Assembly (NCBI RefSeq): GCF_002836205.1
Contig: NZ_PJBE01000013.1
Span: forward strand, 1,674,001 to 1,738,000
Reading direction: 5' to 3'
DNA: 64,000 nt
Source: Shewanella sp. Choline-02u-19
GTDB lineage: Bacteria; Pseudomonadota; Gammaproteobacteria; Enterobacterales; Shewanellaceae
The notes below the pieces were generated by a model, which saw only the letters and a program-made list of their open reading frames with translations, was not told the origin of the DNA and searched no databases. The position numbers and the translations under genes were made by a program. Numbering within the stretch: the stretch's first letter is position 1; each line of letters begins with the position of its first letter. Of this stretch, positions 1-8,827 are shown piece by piece.

Positions 1-1991
1 ATTCACAATTTTGGAATGTATCAGGGATCAGTATTGATGCATCACTTTCAGGGATAGAAGTTCGCAGTGAAAGCCTCGCCTCCATCCTAGCCGGTGGTAT
101 TAGTTTTAGCTCTAGTGATCATTCTGACGCTGCTCAGAACCAACATGAATTTTCTTTATACGACAGTGAAGAGCAAGCATTCGGTGGTGTAGAGTTGATG
201 CTTACGGCGACGGGATCTGAATCCGTATCAAAGCACACGGCAATTATATTCAGAGGCATTAAAATTGGCCATGTCACTGATAAAATATTGACGGATGACG
301 GAGTCAGTTTACTTGTTAAAATTGACAGCCAATATAGTGAGCTACTCGCTGGCAGTTCGTCATTCTGGCTAGAAGGCGCAGATATCTCTCTCAATGGTAT
401 AAAGCACCCTGAAAGATTATTGACCGGCAGCGTGATTAACTTTACTCCAGGTACTGGAGAGCCACTGCAGCAATACCCACTGTTAACTGACCAACCGCAG
501 CCTTTAAATACGCAAAAACTGGCTTTAACGTTACATTCCGATACAAATCCGGGTATTTCCGCGGGTGCTGAACTGCGATTTAAACAGATAAAAATAGGCA
601 CTGTGTTGTCTAGCCAACTCAATGCTGCGTTAACAGAAGTGGAATATAACATTGAAGTCGACGCTGATTTTAGCTCGCTTGTCACTAAAGACAGTTACTT
701 TATCGCCGAGTCGGCATTATCTATTGAGGCTGACCTTGGAGGCGTTGCAGTTAAAACACGTGATTTAAATACTTTTAGCCTTGGAGCATTAAGCTTAGTC
801 AGAAGTAGTAATAATCAGCAGATTGCTAAGGGTGCATCATTAAATGTGTTTGCCAACAGCAGCGACGCTAAAAGCTTCTTTAAGAATAAGCAGCGAATCA
901 ATAAGCAGCTCACCAGTAAAGACGGAGCGGACGTGATTAAAGGTTCGCCAATTTATTATAAAAAAATGCAGATTGGTCAAGTAGAACAGGTCGAATGGCA
1001 GCGTAAAGAGAATAATTTCATCATCGATATCAGTATCCAAAAATCATTTGCCAGTTTACTCAACGACAAAACGGTATTTTGGCGTAATAGCGCATTATCA
1101 ATAAACGCCAGTCTAAACGGTATCGAAGTTGAAGTCGCACCACTTCAAGCTGCCATTAAGGGTGGGATCACATTGGGGTTACTCGATAGTCCAGTGCTAG
1201 ACAATGGCAAACACCTATACGATTCAAAATTTCTCGCCTTGAGTCAGTCAACAACAATCGCATTAACCTTCCCTGCCACGGTTAAATTGGAGAAAAAAGC
1301 ACCCATCCGTTATTTAGGCCACAAGGTGGGTGAGGTTCACTCAGTGGTACTGAGTAAAGACCTATCTGAATTAAACGTAGAGGCTTACCTTTATGGTGAT
1401 TATGCCGCCAGCTTTAATCAACAAGATGCTAATTTCTCGATTGTCGATGTCAGAGTGTCTCTAGCAGGAATTGAAGCGCCAGAAACCATCCTAACAGGGC
1501 CCTATATTTCAGTGTTCCCAGGGGTGAGTGCTCAAACATCATCAGAGTTTATCGGTTTAATTGAAAAGCCGTTTCATAATATTAATAACGCGCTCACCTT
1601 CGTCATCAGCAATGATAATTTGGGTTCGATCAATAAAGGCACCGCCATATTCTTCCGTGGTATTAAAGTCGGTCAAGTTGATGAATACAGATTGATAGCA
1701 GATGGCACCAGCGTTGAAATGACAGTACACGTAGATAACCAGTATCGACACCTTATTAATAACACCAGTGTATTTTGGGATCTTTCCGGGGTAAAAGTTG
1801 ATGTAGGTCTTTTCTCTGGAGCCAAAATTGAAACGGGGTCTCTAGAAACTATTCTTGCCGGTGGCATAGGCCTAGCGACCAAAGAGATTACCAGCTCAGA
1901 TAACATGATTAATACCGACTACCGCTTTTCTCTTAGCTCAACAGTAGATCCACTTTGGCTTGAATGGGCGCCTAAACAAACGGCTCAATAG
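1..1991 (+). CDS. letB: LetB/YebT-type MCE lipid-transport protein, 5'-truncated
   Basis: The gene enters from the left edge in frame 3 and ends with TAG at 1989-1991, so only about 660 C-terminal residues are visible. The sequence is a chain of MCE (MlaD-like) domains: the motif (G/A)(T/S)xIxF(R/K)xIKIGxV recurs at least five times, and each repeat closes with a segment like ETILxGGIxL, preceded by the end of a further repeat at the window start. Six or more repeats fit LetB/YebT (seven in E. coli) rather than PqiB (three). LetB stacks MCE rings into a tube that spans the periplasm and moves lipids between membranes. Its usual partner LetA (YebS) would lie just outside the window. In E. coli yebT is followed by rsmF, and rsmF is also nearby here, with one extra gene between. 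Confidence 0.88.
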   Translation, partial: SQFWNVSGISIDASLSGIEVRSESLASILAGGISFSSSDHSDAAQNQHEFSLYDSEEQAFGGVELMLTATGSESVSKHTAIIFRGIKIGHVTDKILTDDGVSLLVKIDSQYSELLAGSSSFWLEGADISLNGIKHPERLLTGSVINFTPGTGEPLQQYPLLTDQPQPLNTQKLALTLHSDTNPGISAGAELRFKQIKIGTVLSSQLNAALTEVEYNIEVDADFSSLVTKDSYFIAESALSIEADLGGVAVKTRDLNTFSLGALSLVRSSNNQQIAKGASLNVFANSSDAKSFFKNKQRINKQLTSKDGADVIKGSPIYYKKMQIGQVEQVEWQRKENNFIIDISIQKSFASLLNDKTVFWRNSALSINASLNGIEVEVAPLQAAIKGGITLGLLDSPVLDNGKHLYDSKFLALSQSTTIALTFPATVKLEKKAPIRYLGHKVGEVHSVVLSKDLSELNVEAYLYGDYAASFNQQDANFSIVDVRVSLAGIEAPETILTGPYISVFPGVSAQTSSEFIGLIEKPFHNINNALTFVISNDNLGSINKGTAIFFRGIKVGQVDEYRLIADGTSVEMTVHVDNQYRHLINNTSVFWDLSGVKVDVGLFSGAKIETGSLETILAGGIGLATKEITSSDNMINTDYRFSLSSTVDPLWLEWAPKQTAQ

Positions 1992-2014
1992 AGCCTGAGA
2001 CATTGAATCTCTTT

Positions 2015-2045
2015 AAAAAGACGCTGCTCTTCGGTAGCGTCTTTT
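2015..2045. terminator. Rho-independent terminator, letB / spmAB convergent
   Basis: The hairpin AAAGACGCT / AGCGTCTTTT encloses a short TTCGG-containing loop. It has A and T flanks on both sides, so it could serve letB (+) and the convergent gene ending at 2089 (-). Confidence 0.8.
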
Positions 2046-2088
2046 AATGCAATAACTATCGTTATGTACCCAAGTCACTTAGAGATCA

Positions 2089-3315
2089 TTAACCATAAAA
2101 CTGGTAACAAACAATAATAGCTGCCGAAATACCGGCGAGATCAGCAAACAAACCACACGCTAATGCATGTCTTCCATTGCGAATGCCTACCGCGCCAAAA
2201 TACACAGCCAGTACATAAAAAGTGGTTTCAGTACTGCCCTGTAAAATAGCTGCCAACCGCCCAGCAAAAGAATCGACCCCATAATGCTGCATTGTCTCTA
2301 GCATCATCGCCCTCGCCCCTGAACCACTAAACGGTTTCATGATTGCGGTTGGCATTGCATCAACAAAACGTGTATCCCCGCCTGCAAATGCGACGAGTCC
2401 TGCTAACAGATCTAAAGCGTAATCTAGCGCACCAGAGGCCCGCAGCAAAGCAATAGCAAGTAACATAGCAAGCAAGTAGGGAATAAGCTTTATTGACTGA
2501 GAAAACCCCTCTTTAGCGCCTTCAATGAACTCATCATAAACCGCCACTTTTCTAAGTCCTGCAATCAACACAAAGCTGAAAATGAGTAACAGCAAAATAC
2601 CATTGCCCATTGCGGTGCTCACCTCCCCTATCGCTGTTACTGTTAGGGTCGACAAATAGAACATCAACGCCGTTAACGTCGCTAAAATACCTGCTGCATA
2701 AGCGATAACAACGGTATTGATAATTGATAAACGCTGCACAATTGCCACAGCCAAGACCCCGGCTAACGTCGATGCAGTCGTCGCTAACAAGATGGGCAGA
2801 AATATATCTGCAGGTGCGACCGCACCTTGCTGCGCCCGATATAGAAATACCGTGACGGGCACCAGCGTTATAGAAGAAGTGTTGAGCACCAAGAATAATA
2901 TTTGAGCATTGGTCGCGGTATGCTTTACCGGGTTTAATGTCTGTAAGTCCTGCATCGCTTTTAACCCTAACGGGGTTGCTGCATTGTCTAGACCAAGCAT
3001 GTTTGCCGTAAGGTTCATGGTGATACTGCCATAAGCGGGGTGTCCACGTGGCACCTCAGGCATCAACCTCGATAATAGCGGCTCGAAAGCACGAGAGAAA
3101 AATGCTACAACCCCCGCTTTTTCACCAACACGCATCAGTCCCATCCACAGACAAAGCACACCTATCAATCCTAATGCTATTTCAGCTGCCAGCCTTGCAC
3201 TCGAAAAAATGGCTTCAACACTATGACTCAGTACAACGACATTACCGTTCAATAGCTGGATAAATATTGCGCCTAACGCTATAGCAAAAAAGCCAAACCA
3301 AATCTTATTTAGCAC
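2089..3315 (-). CDS. Fused SpmA-SpmB (nucleoside-recognition Gate domain) membrane protein
   Basis: This 408-residue polytopic membrane protein carries two Gate (nucleoside recognition) halves. The N-terminal half (about 1-190) resembles spore maturation protein SpmA: it has the conserved stretch TMNLTANMLGLDNAATPLG followed by LNTSSITLVPVTV. The C-terminal half (about 230-408) resembles SpmB, with KLIPYLLAML, MKPFSGSGARAMM and the TETTFYVLAVYFGAVG segment. In Bacillus SpmA and SpmB are separate proteins needed for spore core dehydration; fused forms occur in non-sporulating gammaproteobacteria and their substrate is unknown. The gene sits on the opposite strand between letB and rsmF, which are adjacent in E. 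coli, so it is an insertion into a conserved pair. Start is the ATG at 3315. Confidence 0.85.
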   Translation of the reverse strand: MLNKIWFGFFAIALGAIFIQLLNGNVVVLSHSVEAIFSSARLAAEIALGLIGVLCLWMGLMRVGEKAGVVAFFSRAFEPLLSRLMPEVPRGHPAYGSITMNLTANMLGLDNAATPLGLKAMQDLQTLNPVKHTATNAQILFLVLNTSSITLVPVTVFLYRAQQGAVAPADIFLPILLATTASTLAGVLAVAIVQRLSIINTVVIAYAAGILATLTALMFYLSTLTVTAIGEVSTAMGNGILLLLIFSFVLIAGLRKVAVYDEFIEGAKEGFSQSIKLIPYLLAMLLAIALLRASGALDYALDLLAGLVAFAGGDTRFVDAMPTAIMKPFSGSGARAMMLETMQHYGVDSFAGRLAAILQGSTETTFYVLAVYFGAVGIRNGRHALACGLFADLAGISAAIIVCYQFYG

Positions 3316-3426
3316 TGAAGTTCCTTTCCTTATCTAGTACAACGCGACGCAGTTCTCTACATGTGCTCCCACTATATCGCTGTTTAGGGTTATAATCTGA
3401 ATACTTTATCGCATTATCTTCGGCAT

Positions 3427-4851
3427 ATGGCTCATTTAAATCAGAATTTTATCAGTAGCATTGAACAAGATCTTCCATCTCACCTTACCATGGAAGACTT
3501 TATCCGTTTCAGCAACAAGCCACTGCGGCCCTCTATACGTATTAATACGCTAAAAATATCAGCAGAAAATTTCATCGCATTGATGACGCCTAAAGGCTGG
3601 AATTTCACCCCAATACCTTGGTGTGAACACGGCTATTGGATTGAACTGAGCGTTGGCATACAACTCGGCAATACCATTGAGCATTTACAAGGGCTGTTTT
3701 ATATTCAAGAAGCCAGTTCAATGTTGCCCCCAACGGCACTCATTACCGAAGGGCAAAACTGTACCAAACAATATGTGCTCGACATGGCATCAGCCCCTGG
3801 GTCAAAAACAACACAAATAGCAGCTCTGATGAACAACAAGGGATTACTTGTTGCTAATGAGTACTCCGCTAGTCGAGTTAAAGTCTTACATGCCAATATA
3901 GCGCGAATGGGTGTTTCTAATTGCGCGCTAACTCATTTTGACGCCCGTGTGTTTGGCGAGTACTTGTTTGAGACGTTTGATTCCATATTACTCGATGCAC
4001 CATGCAGTGGTGAAGGCACCATTAGAAAGGATGCCGATGCCTTAAAAAACTGGGATAACAATGATGTTAAAGGCATCGTAAACACGCAGAAGGAATTAAT
4101 AGACTCAGCTTTTCAATCACTAAAACCAGGGGGTGAATTAGTTTACTCGACCTGTGCTTTAAGTCGAAAAGAGAATCAAGATGTTTGCGCTTATTTAAAG
4201 GAGCGTTATTCTGATGCTGTTGAGTTTGTTAATTTATCATCACTATTTCCTGGTGCAGAGAGAGCTTGTACTGAAGAAGGATTTTTGCATGTATGGCCGC
4301 AAATATATGATAGTGAAGGTTTTTTTGTCGCTAAAATAAAAAAGGTATCCAGTGTAGAAAGGCTATTACCTGAACCCCGAAAGCAAAAAAACTTCCCATT
4401 TGAGAAGGCCTCAGCAAAACAGGTCGAAGCACTAGCTGACTATCTTGAGACTTCTTTTAATATCATTGTGGCCAATGAAGCGGATATCTATGTTCGCGAT
4501 GCCGAATTATGGCTTTTCCCTAAGCCCTTTCAGGCTCTTATCGGAAAAATGCGTTTTCAACGTATAGGGATCAAGCTGGCTGATACCTTAAAGAAAGGCT
4601 TTAAAGTGAAGCACGAAGCGATTTCGGCATTAACGACATCAACAAGCGTTGCGTTAACTGATGAAGAGGCGCAAACGTTTCTGATGGGACGTGATATCGC
4701 ATTGATTGAAAAAATTAAGCCTCAAGGCGAAACTATTGTCAGTTATGCAGGTTGTTCTTTAGGTGTCGTTAAACACCTTGGTAATAAGCTAAAAAACAAT
4801 CTTCCCAGAGACTTAGTCAGAGACAAAATTGCTCGCTACCCAACATTGTAA
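3427..4851 (+). CDS. rsmF: 16S rRNA (cytosine-1407-C5)-methyltransferase RsmF
   Basis: The 474-residue protein is a NOL1/NOP2/Sun-family RNA m5C methyltransferase. Residues about 115-250 form the SAM-binding Rossmann core: DMASAPGSKTTQ (motif I), then LLDAPCSGEG with Cys193 and VYSTCALS with Cys243. In this family the two cysteines act as the release and nucleophilic residues. The C-terminal half (about 300-474) matches the RsmF-specific extension, including a PUA-like end. RsmF methylates C1407 of 16S rRNA on the 30S subunit. Length agrees with E. coli RsmF (479). Its relation to letB upstream is syntenic with E. coli yebT-rsmF. Confidence 0.92.
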   Translation: MAHLNQNFISSIEQDLPSHLTMEDFIRFSNKPLRPSIRINTLKISAENFIALMTPKGWNFTPIPWCEHGYWIELSVGIQLGNTIEHLQGLFYIQEASSMLPPTALITEGQNCTKQYVLDMASAPGSKTTQIAALMNNKGLLVANEYSASRVKVLHANIARMGVSNCALTHFDARVFGEYLFETFDSILLDAPCSGEGTIRKDADALKNWDNNDVKGIVNTQKELIDSAFQSLKPGGELVYSTCALSRKENQDVCAYLKERYSDAVEFVNLSSLFPGAERACTEEGFLHVWPQIYDSEGFFVAKIKKVSSVERLLPEPRKQKNFPFEKASAKQVEALADYLETSFNIIVANEADIYVRDAELWLFPKPFQALIGKMRFQRIGIKLADTLKKGFKVKHEAISALTTSTSVALTDEEAQTFLMGRDIALIEKIKPQGETIVSYAGCSLGVVKHLGNKLKNNLPRDLVRDKIARYPTL

Positions 4852-5011
4852 TTTTTATTGGTATTGATAAAGCGTTTAATAAAAAAAGTAGGCCTAAATA
4901 CAAATGCTCTACTACACTCTATTACATTAGTTTTACTGAATTGAGTAATAGCAGATTTTAACCGTAAAGGTTATCAACAGTAGCGCACGGCTCTTTAAGA
5001 GCCATTCCCCT

Positions 5012-5049
5012 AGACCCAGAACAATTGGAATAGTTTTGGGTCTCTTTTT
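5012..5049 (+). terminator. Terminator after rsmF
   Basis: An 11-bp stem (AGACCCAGAAC / GTTTTGGGTCT, one G-T wobble) is followed by CTTTTTG. A second small palindrome (GGCTCTTTAAGAGCC, 4989-5003) sits just before it. The gap between rsmF and the convergent tatD holds nothing else that I can see. Confidence 0.75.
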
Positions 5050-5096
5050 GCCTAAAATTTGTCGTTAAAAGTACTGAAGGGAAATCACCAATGTGG

Positions 5097-5885
5097 TTAT
5101 CTTCCGACTATACGCGCTGCATCTTTGAACAAGTTAAAGAAGTTCTCAGTCGTATACTCAGCAACATCAGAGTATTTTTCGCCCCTGAGCTCGGCAACAA
5201 ACTCAGCAACATCACGCACAAAAGCGGGTTGATTCTCTTGGCCTCGATGAGGCACAGGTGCTAAATAAGGAGAATCGGTCTCTACAAGTAGTCTATCTTT
5301 AGGGACTTTCCTAATGACGCTACGCAGATCACCTGCATTCTTGAAAGTGACAATACCTGAAACCGAAATGTAAAAGCCCATATCAATTGCAGCTTTCGCC
5401 ATTTCCCAATTCTCAGTAAAGCAGTGCAATACGCCACCGACGGTGTCTGCATTGCCGCGCTTGAGAAAATTAATGGTATCTTCCCTTGCATCACGGGTAT
5501 GAATAATCAGTGGTTTTTTGACTTTAACGGCGAGATCTATCTGTTGTTCAAAACATGATTGCTGTAACGCTTTAGTTTCATTAGCATAGAAATAATCTAA
5601 GCCTGTCTCTCCTATCGCCACCACTTTTTCATCGCGTGCAAACTGCTCTATCTCTTCAACATTTAATCCGTCTTGCACATCGAGCGGGTGCACTCCAGCA
5701 GACAGAAAAACCTCATCAAATGAAGCCATTTTTTGCTTCATCTCTAGAAAACCTTGCTGCCTAACGTTTACGCACAAAAAATACGCGATATCACGCGCTT
5801 TGGCTGCATTAATAATGTTGGTTAATGCATCTTGATCGGGGGCAGTTTTGAGGCGGTCTAAATGACAATGTGAATCGATAAGCAC
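5097..5885 (-). CDS. TatD-family metal-dependent hydrolase (YcfH type)
   Basis: This 262-residue TatD-family TIM-barrel metalloenzyme starts with the metal-binding DSHCHLD motif (His6, His8). It has GETGLDYFY (Glu), a KPLIIHTRDA segment, GVLHCFTE and ETDSPYLAP near the C-terminus, all signatures of TatD DNases and hydrolases. The family includes 3'-5' DNases and D-aminoacyl-tRNA deacylases, so the exact substrate of the YcfH branch is not settled. Last gene of the mrp-to-tatD operon; YcfH follows holB in E. coli as well, which supports orthology. Confidence 0.9.
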   Translation of the reverse strand: MLIDSHCHLDRLKTAPDQDALTNIINAAKARDIAYFLCVNVRQQGFLEMKQKMASFDEVFLSAGVHPLDVQDGLNVEEIEQFARDEKVVAIGETGLDYFYANETKALQQSCFEQQIDLAVKVKKPLIIHTRDAREDTINFLKRGNADTVGGVLHCFTENWEMAKAAIDMGFYISVSGIVTFKNAGDLRSVIRKVPKDRLLVETDSPYLAPVPHRGQENQPAFVRDVAEFVAELRGEKYSDVAEYTTENFFNLFKDAARIVGR

Positions 5886-5926
5886 TGGAGAGTCCTACTT
5901 TCTAAAAGGAGAGCAAGTCTACCGAG

Positions 5927-6253
5927 CTACATGGTGCAGGTCAAATTTCCAGATGCTAGTTCTGCAGAAAGCAGCTTTTCAATGTGGTGTTTGTGCATGT
6001 CTGGCTCGGAAATGATTTTGACCCCGATACCTGCAGGCCGTCCGCCAGAGGCGCCTAAAGGGTTAATCCAAACCACGATGCCCTCAAACTGCATTCTTTC
6101 CGTTGAACCAGGCAGGTGATAAGCCACGGACAGCGATTGTCCAAGGAAAAAACTCTCTGTAGTGCCAACAAATAAGCCCGCTGGTTTTATAAAAGGCATA
6201 TAAGCCCTGTATAGTTGATGCAAGGTATCAAAGTTGACAACAAGATTAGTCAT
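5927..6253 (-). CDS. pilZ: PilZ-domain protein (type IV pilus PilZ subtype)
   Basis: The 108-residue protein is a single PilZ beta-barrel domain. It contains LFVGTTESFFLGQSLSVAYHL and VVWINPLGASGGRPAGIGVKI. It lacks the N-terminal RxxxR element needed for c-di-GMP binding, as in the founding PilZ of Pseudomonas, where the protein works in type IV pilus assembly with PilB and FimX. It begins 6 bp after the holB stop, matching the tmk-holB-pilZ-tatD order of Pseudomonas and Xanthomonas. The pilus role is inferred from that orthology. Confidence 0.88.
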   Translation of the reverse strand: MTNLVVNFDTLHQLYRAYMPFIKPAGLFVGTTESFFLGQSLSVAYHLPGSTERMQFEGIVVWINPLGASGGRPAGIGVKIISEPDMHKHHIEKLLSAELASGNLTCTM

Positions 6254-6259
6254 AATTAT

Positions 6260-7177
6260 TTAGCGGTCCAATAACGTAACGTATTCAATGATTATGCCTT
6301 CAAACAATCCCAATACATTCACGGTTGGCATGACTGATAAGCGTACTTCTTGCTGCATGATCTTAGCTGCAAAAGTGGCGAGTGATGAGCGGATCAATGG
6401 ATCCATGGTCTGATCTTTTACAAGCTTTCGATGCAGCACAAGATATAAAACCTTAATCGCGTCAGAAACTTGCTTCTCATTCACATTTTGTAAACTAGCA
6501 CAGAGCTGAGCTGACGACAAACTTTGTATCCAACCTTTTCTGAAGTCCAACAAGCTCTGGTAACGGCCACTTTCGATAGCTGACACTATCGCTAATGGTC
6601 CACCGACGACGGGTAAACACCAGCTGTAATCATCAGCCACCTTTAGTTCTTCATTAAGCCAGCTCTTTACCTCCAGTCTTGAAGGGAGCCTGACTTGGAT
6701 CCGTTGGCAGCGGCTGCTAATCGTCGCCATTAACCGACTAGGTGAATTTGCCTGTAAAAAAAGAAGGGTATCTTTACCTGGTTCCTCTAAGGTTTTAAGT
6801 AATGCATTTGCAGAAGCTTGATTAAGGCGTTCACAATTAAGGATCACAGCGATTCGGCGGCCACCTTGCTGAGCAGTAGTGGTCAGTTTCTGGCATAACG
6901 CCCGGATTTGATCAACTTTAATCTGTGCACCATCGGCTTCAATTTTATAAAAGTCAGGATGACTACCCGCTTCTATTAGCTGACACGCTTTACAAAACCC
7001 ACAAGCGCCAGAAATCCCTACTTGACTGCATAATGACGCTTTAGCAAGATCTAACGCTAACACTTCACCGCCATAACCGGCGTCTAGTCCAATGAGATAA
7101 GCATGTGCGACTTGTTGACGGCCTAATTGCGCGTGAAACTCATCGCTTGCGCCCTGCAACCACGGTAAATACTGCAT
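6260..7177 (-). CDS. holB: DNA polymerase III subunit delta'
   Basis: HolB is the delta' subunit of the clamp loader that opens the sliding clamp with gamma/tau and delta. The protein has an AAA+ fold with a zinc-binding cluster (CSQVG..ACGFCKACQ, four cysteines), the GGRRIAVILNCERLNQASANALLKTLEEP region and the SRLMATISSRCQRI (SRC) motif. I take the ATG at 7175-7177 (MQYLPWLQ, 305 residues); it lies one base from the tmk stop at 7179-7181, and the longer frame upstream lies inside tmk and has no family similarity. It is part of the mltG-tmk-holB block. Confidence 0.92.
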   Translation of the reverse strand: MQYLPWLQGASDEFHAQLGRQQVAHAYLIGLDAGYGGEVLALDLAKASLCSQVGISGACGFCKACQLIEAGSHPDFYKIEADGAQIKVDQIRALCQKLTTTAQQGGRRIAVILNCERLNQASANALLKTLEEPGKDTLLFLQANSPSRLMATISSRCQRIQVRLPSRLEVKSWLNEELKVADDYSWCLPVVGGPLAIVSAIESGRYQSLLDFRKGWIQSLSSAQLCASLQNVNEKQVSDAIKVLYLVLHRKLVKDQTMDPLIRSSLATFAAKIMQQEVRLSVMPTVNVLGLFEGIIIEYVTLLDR

Positions 7178-7178
7178 A

Positions 7179-7823
7179 TTACCAAGCCTGATCTTGAAGT
7201 ACTGCAATGATATCTTTATGCACTGCCGCCATACTCTGGCTCGCATCAACGATCATAATAGAATCATCGTTGTCAGCGTAAGACAAAAACGTCGCTCGGG
7301 TTCGGTTAAAAAACGCAATCTCTTGCTGCTCGATTCGGTCCAACTCGCCACGGTTGGCAGCGCGAGCTAAACCCTGCGTAGGGTCAATATCGAGGTAAAG
7401 CGTTAAATCCGGTTTAAACCCTTTTAAAGTCGCCTCACTAATGGCCGAAACCAATGGCATTAAGCCACGCCCACCGCCTTGATATGCAAGCGATGAAAGG
7501 TTGTGCCTATCACCCAGTACCCATTTCCCCTCTGCAAGAGATGGCTTAATCACATTCGCGACCAATTGAGCTCTGGCGGCATAAAATATGAGGCATTCAG
7601 CTTCATCGCATAATGGGTCAGACTCATTGGCAATTTTGACTAAATCACGCATCTGTTCAGCTAAAGGCGTACCGCCTGGCTCGCGGGTGCATACCGGCGC
7701 TTGGCCAGTGTGTTTTTCAATAAAATCGCGTACTAATGCGATTGCACTGGATTTACCAGCCCCTTCAAGCCCTTCTATGACAATAAACTTTGCTTTTTTA
7801 GCCACGGTTGATTCAGTGTTCAT
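7179..7823 (-). CDS. tmk: Thymidylate kinase
   Basis: The 214-residue dTMP kinase phosphorylates dTMP to dTDP. The P-loop is GLEGAGKS (about 18-25). TREPGGTPLAEQMR follows, with the DR(H/Y)NLSSLAYQGGGRG dTMP-binding segment and LYLDIDPTQGLARAANR. Its ATG shares the bases ATGA with the mltG stop (7820-7823), so the two are translationally coupled. Together with dcd and udk in the same operon it forms a pyrimidine nucleotide group. Confidence 0.95.
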   Translation of the reverse strand: MNTESTVAKKAKFIVIEGLEGAGKSSAIALVRDFIEKHTGQAPVCTREPGGTPLAEQMRDLVKIANESDPLCDEAECLIFYAARAQLVANVIKPSLAEGKWVLGDRHNLSSLAYQGGGRGLMPLVSAISEATLKGFKPDLTLYLDIDPTQGLARAANRGELDRIEQQEIAFFNRTRATFLSYADNDDSIMIVDASQSMAAVHKDIIAVLQDQAW

Positions 7824-8827
7824 CGATTTCTCTGATATTTATTCACTGCTCGGTTATGTTCTAACAGTGTTTTTGAAAATACATGGCTACCATCATTTTG
7901 TGAGACAAAATAAAGGTAATTAACATCAGCTGGATTGGCTGCTGCATGCAAGGCCGCAAGACTCGGAGCGGCAATTGGCGTTGGTGGTAGCCCGTTAATT
8001 CTATAAGTGTTAAAAGCCGTTTGCTCGCGCAGATCTTTACGGGTGATATTACCTTGGTAACGTTCCCCCATGCCATAAATGACCGTAGGATCAGTCTGCA
8101 AGCGCATGCCTTTGCGCAAACGATTAATAAAGACCGCAGATATCCAGGGTCTTTCACTCGCTTTACCCGTTTCTTTTTCAATAATTGACGCGAGTATTAA
8201 TAGTTCATACGGTGACTTAAGCGGTAAGCCTGCTTGCCGACTGTCCCATGCCTTTTCGAGTTCTACTTGCATCTTGCGATAGCTTTCTCGCAATAATGTG
8301 TTGGCTGAACTGTGTGCCCTGTAATGGTAGGTATCAGGGAAAAACTTCCCTTCTGGCAATCCGGAATTATCACCATTATTCATTAATATATTGGTAAATA
8401 GCGCGTCGTCAAACCTTAACTTTTGTTGCTCTGATAATTGCACCCGCCACTCTTTTACGGTTTGCCCTTCCAGTAACGTCAGCGCAAATGATTTTTCATT
8501 TCCTGCCACTAGCTTTTCAAGCAAACTGTTGACAGTCTCTTGTGGAACGACTTCGTATAAGCCTGACTTTATTTGTGCTAATGCGGGGTTAAGACGCACT
8601 AACCACTTTAATTTCCAACCCTCTTCTATTAACTTTTTCTGGGTTAATATGTTGGTAAACTGATTAAATGATGTGCCTCTTTTAATCTCTAATTCTTGTG
8701 CGTTTACGACATTGAGTTGTGTTTGACCAAACGTCATTAACGTTTGGTAACCCCAATAGCCACCCACTGCGGTAATGGTGAGTAGCGTAAAACTTGTTGC
8801 TAGAAAACCAATTAAGAATTTTTTCAT
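7820..8827 (-). CDS. mltG: Endolytic peptidoglycan transglycosylase MltG (YceG-like)
   Basis: The 335-residue inner-membrane protein has one N-terminal transmembrane helix (about 5-27), a LysM-like region and the YceG catalytic domain. The core motif LASIIEKETG carries the catalytic Glu. FINRLRKGMRLQTDPTVIYG and NTYRINGLPPTPIAAPS are conserved further on. MltG cuts nascent glycan strands and sets their length. The gene overlaps pabC upstream and tmk downstream by ATGA on both sides, indicating a translationally coupled unit. Confidence 0.94.
   Translation of the reverse strand: MKKFLIGFLATSFTLLTITAVGGYWGYQTLMTFGQTQLNVVNAQELEIKRGTSFNQFTNILTQKKLIEEGWKLKWLVRLNPALAQIKSGLYEVVPQETVNSLLEKLVAGNEKSFALTLLEGQTVKEWRVQLSEQQKLRFDDALFTNILMNNGDNSGLPEGKFFPDTYHYRAHSSANTLLRESYRKMQVELEKAWDSRQAGLPLKSPYELLILASIIEKETGKASERPWISAVFINRLRKGMRLQTDPTVIYGMGERYQGNITRKDLREQTAFNTYRINGLPPTPIAAPSLAALHAAANPADVNYLYFVSQNDGSHVFSKTLLEHNRAVNKYQRNR

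Noticed and set aside
134..685. A 183-codon open frame on the minus strand inside letB
   Set aside because: It lies antisense to the MCE repeats, has no recognisable domain and no ribosome-binding site, and is best explained as a shadow of letB.
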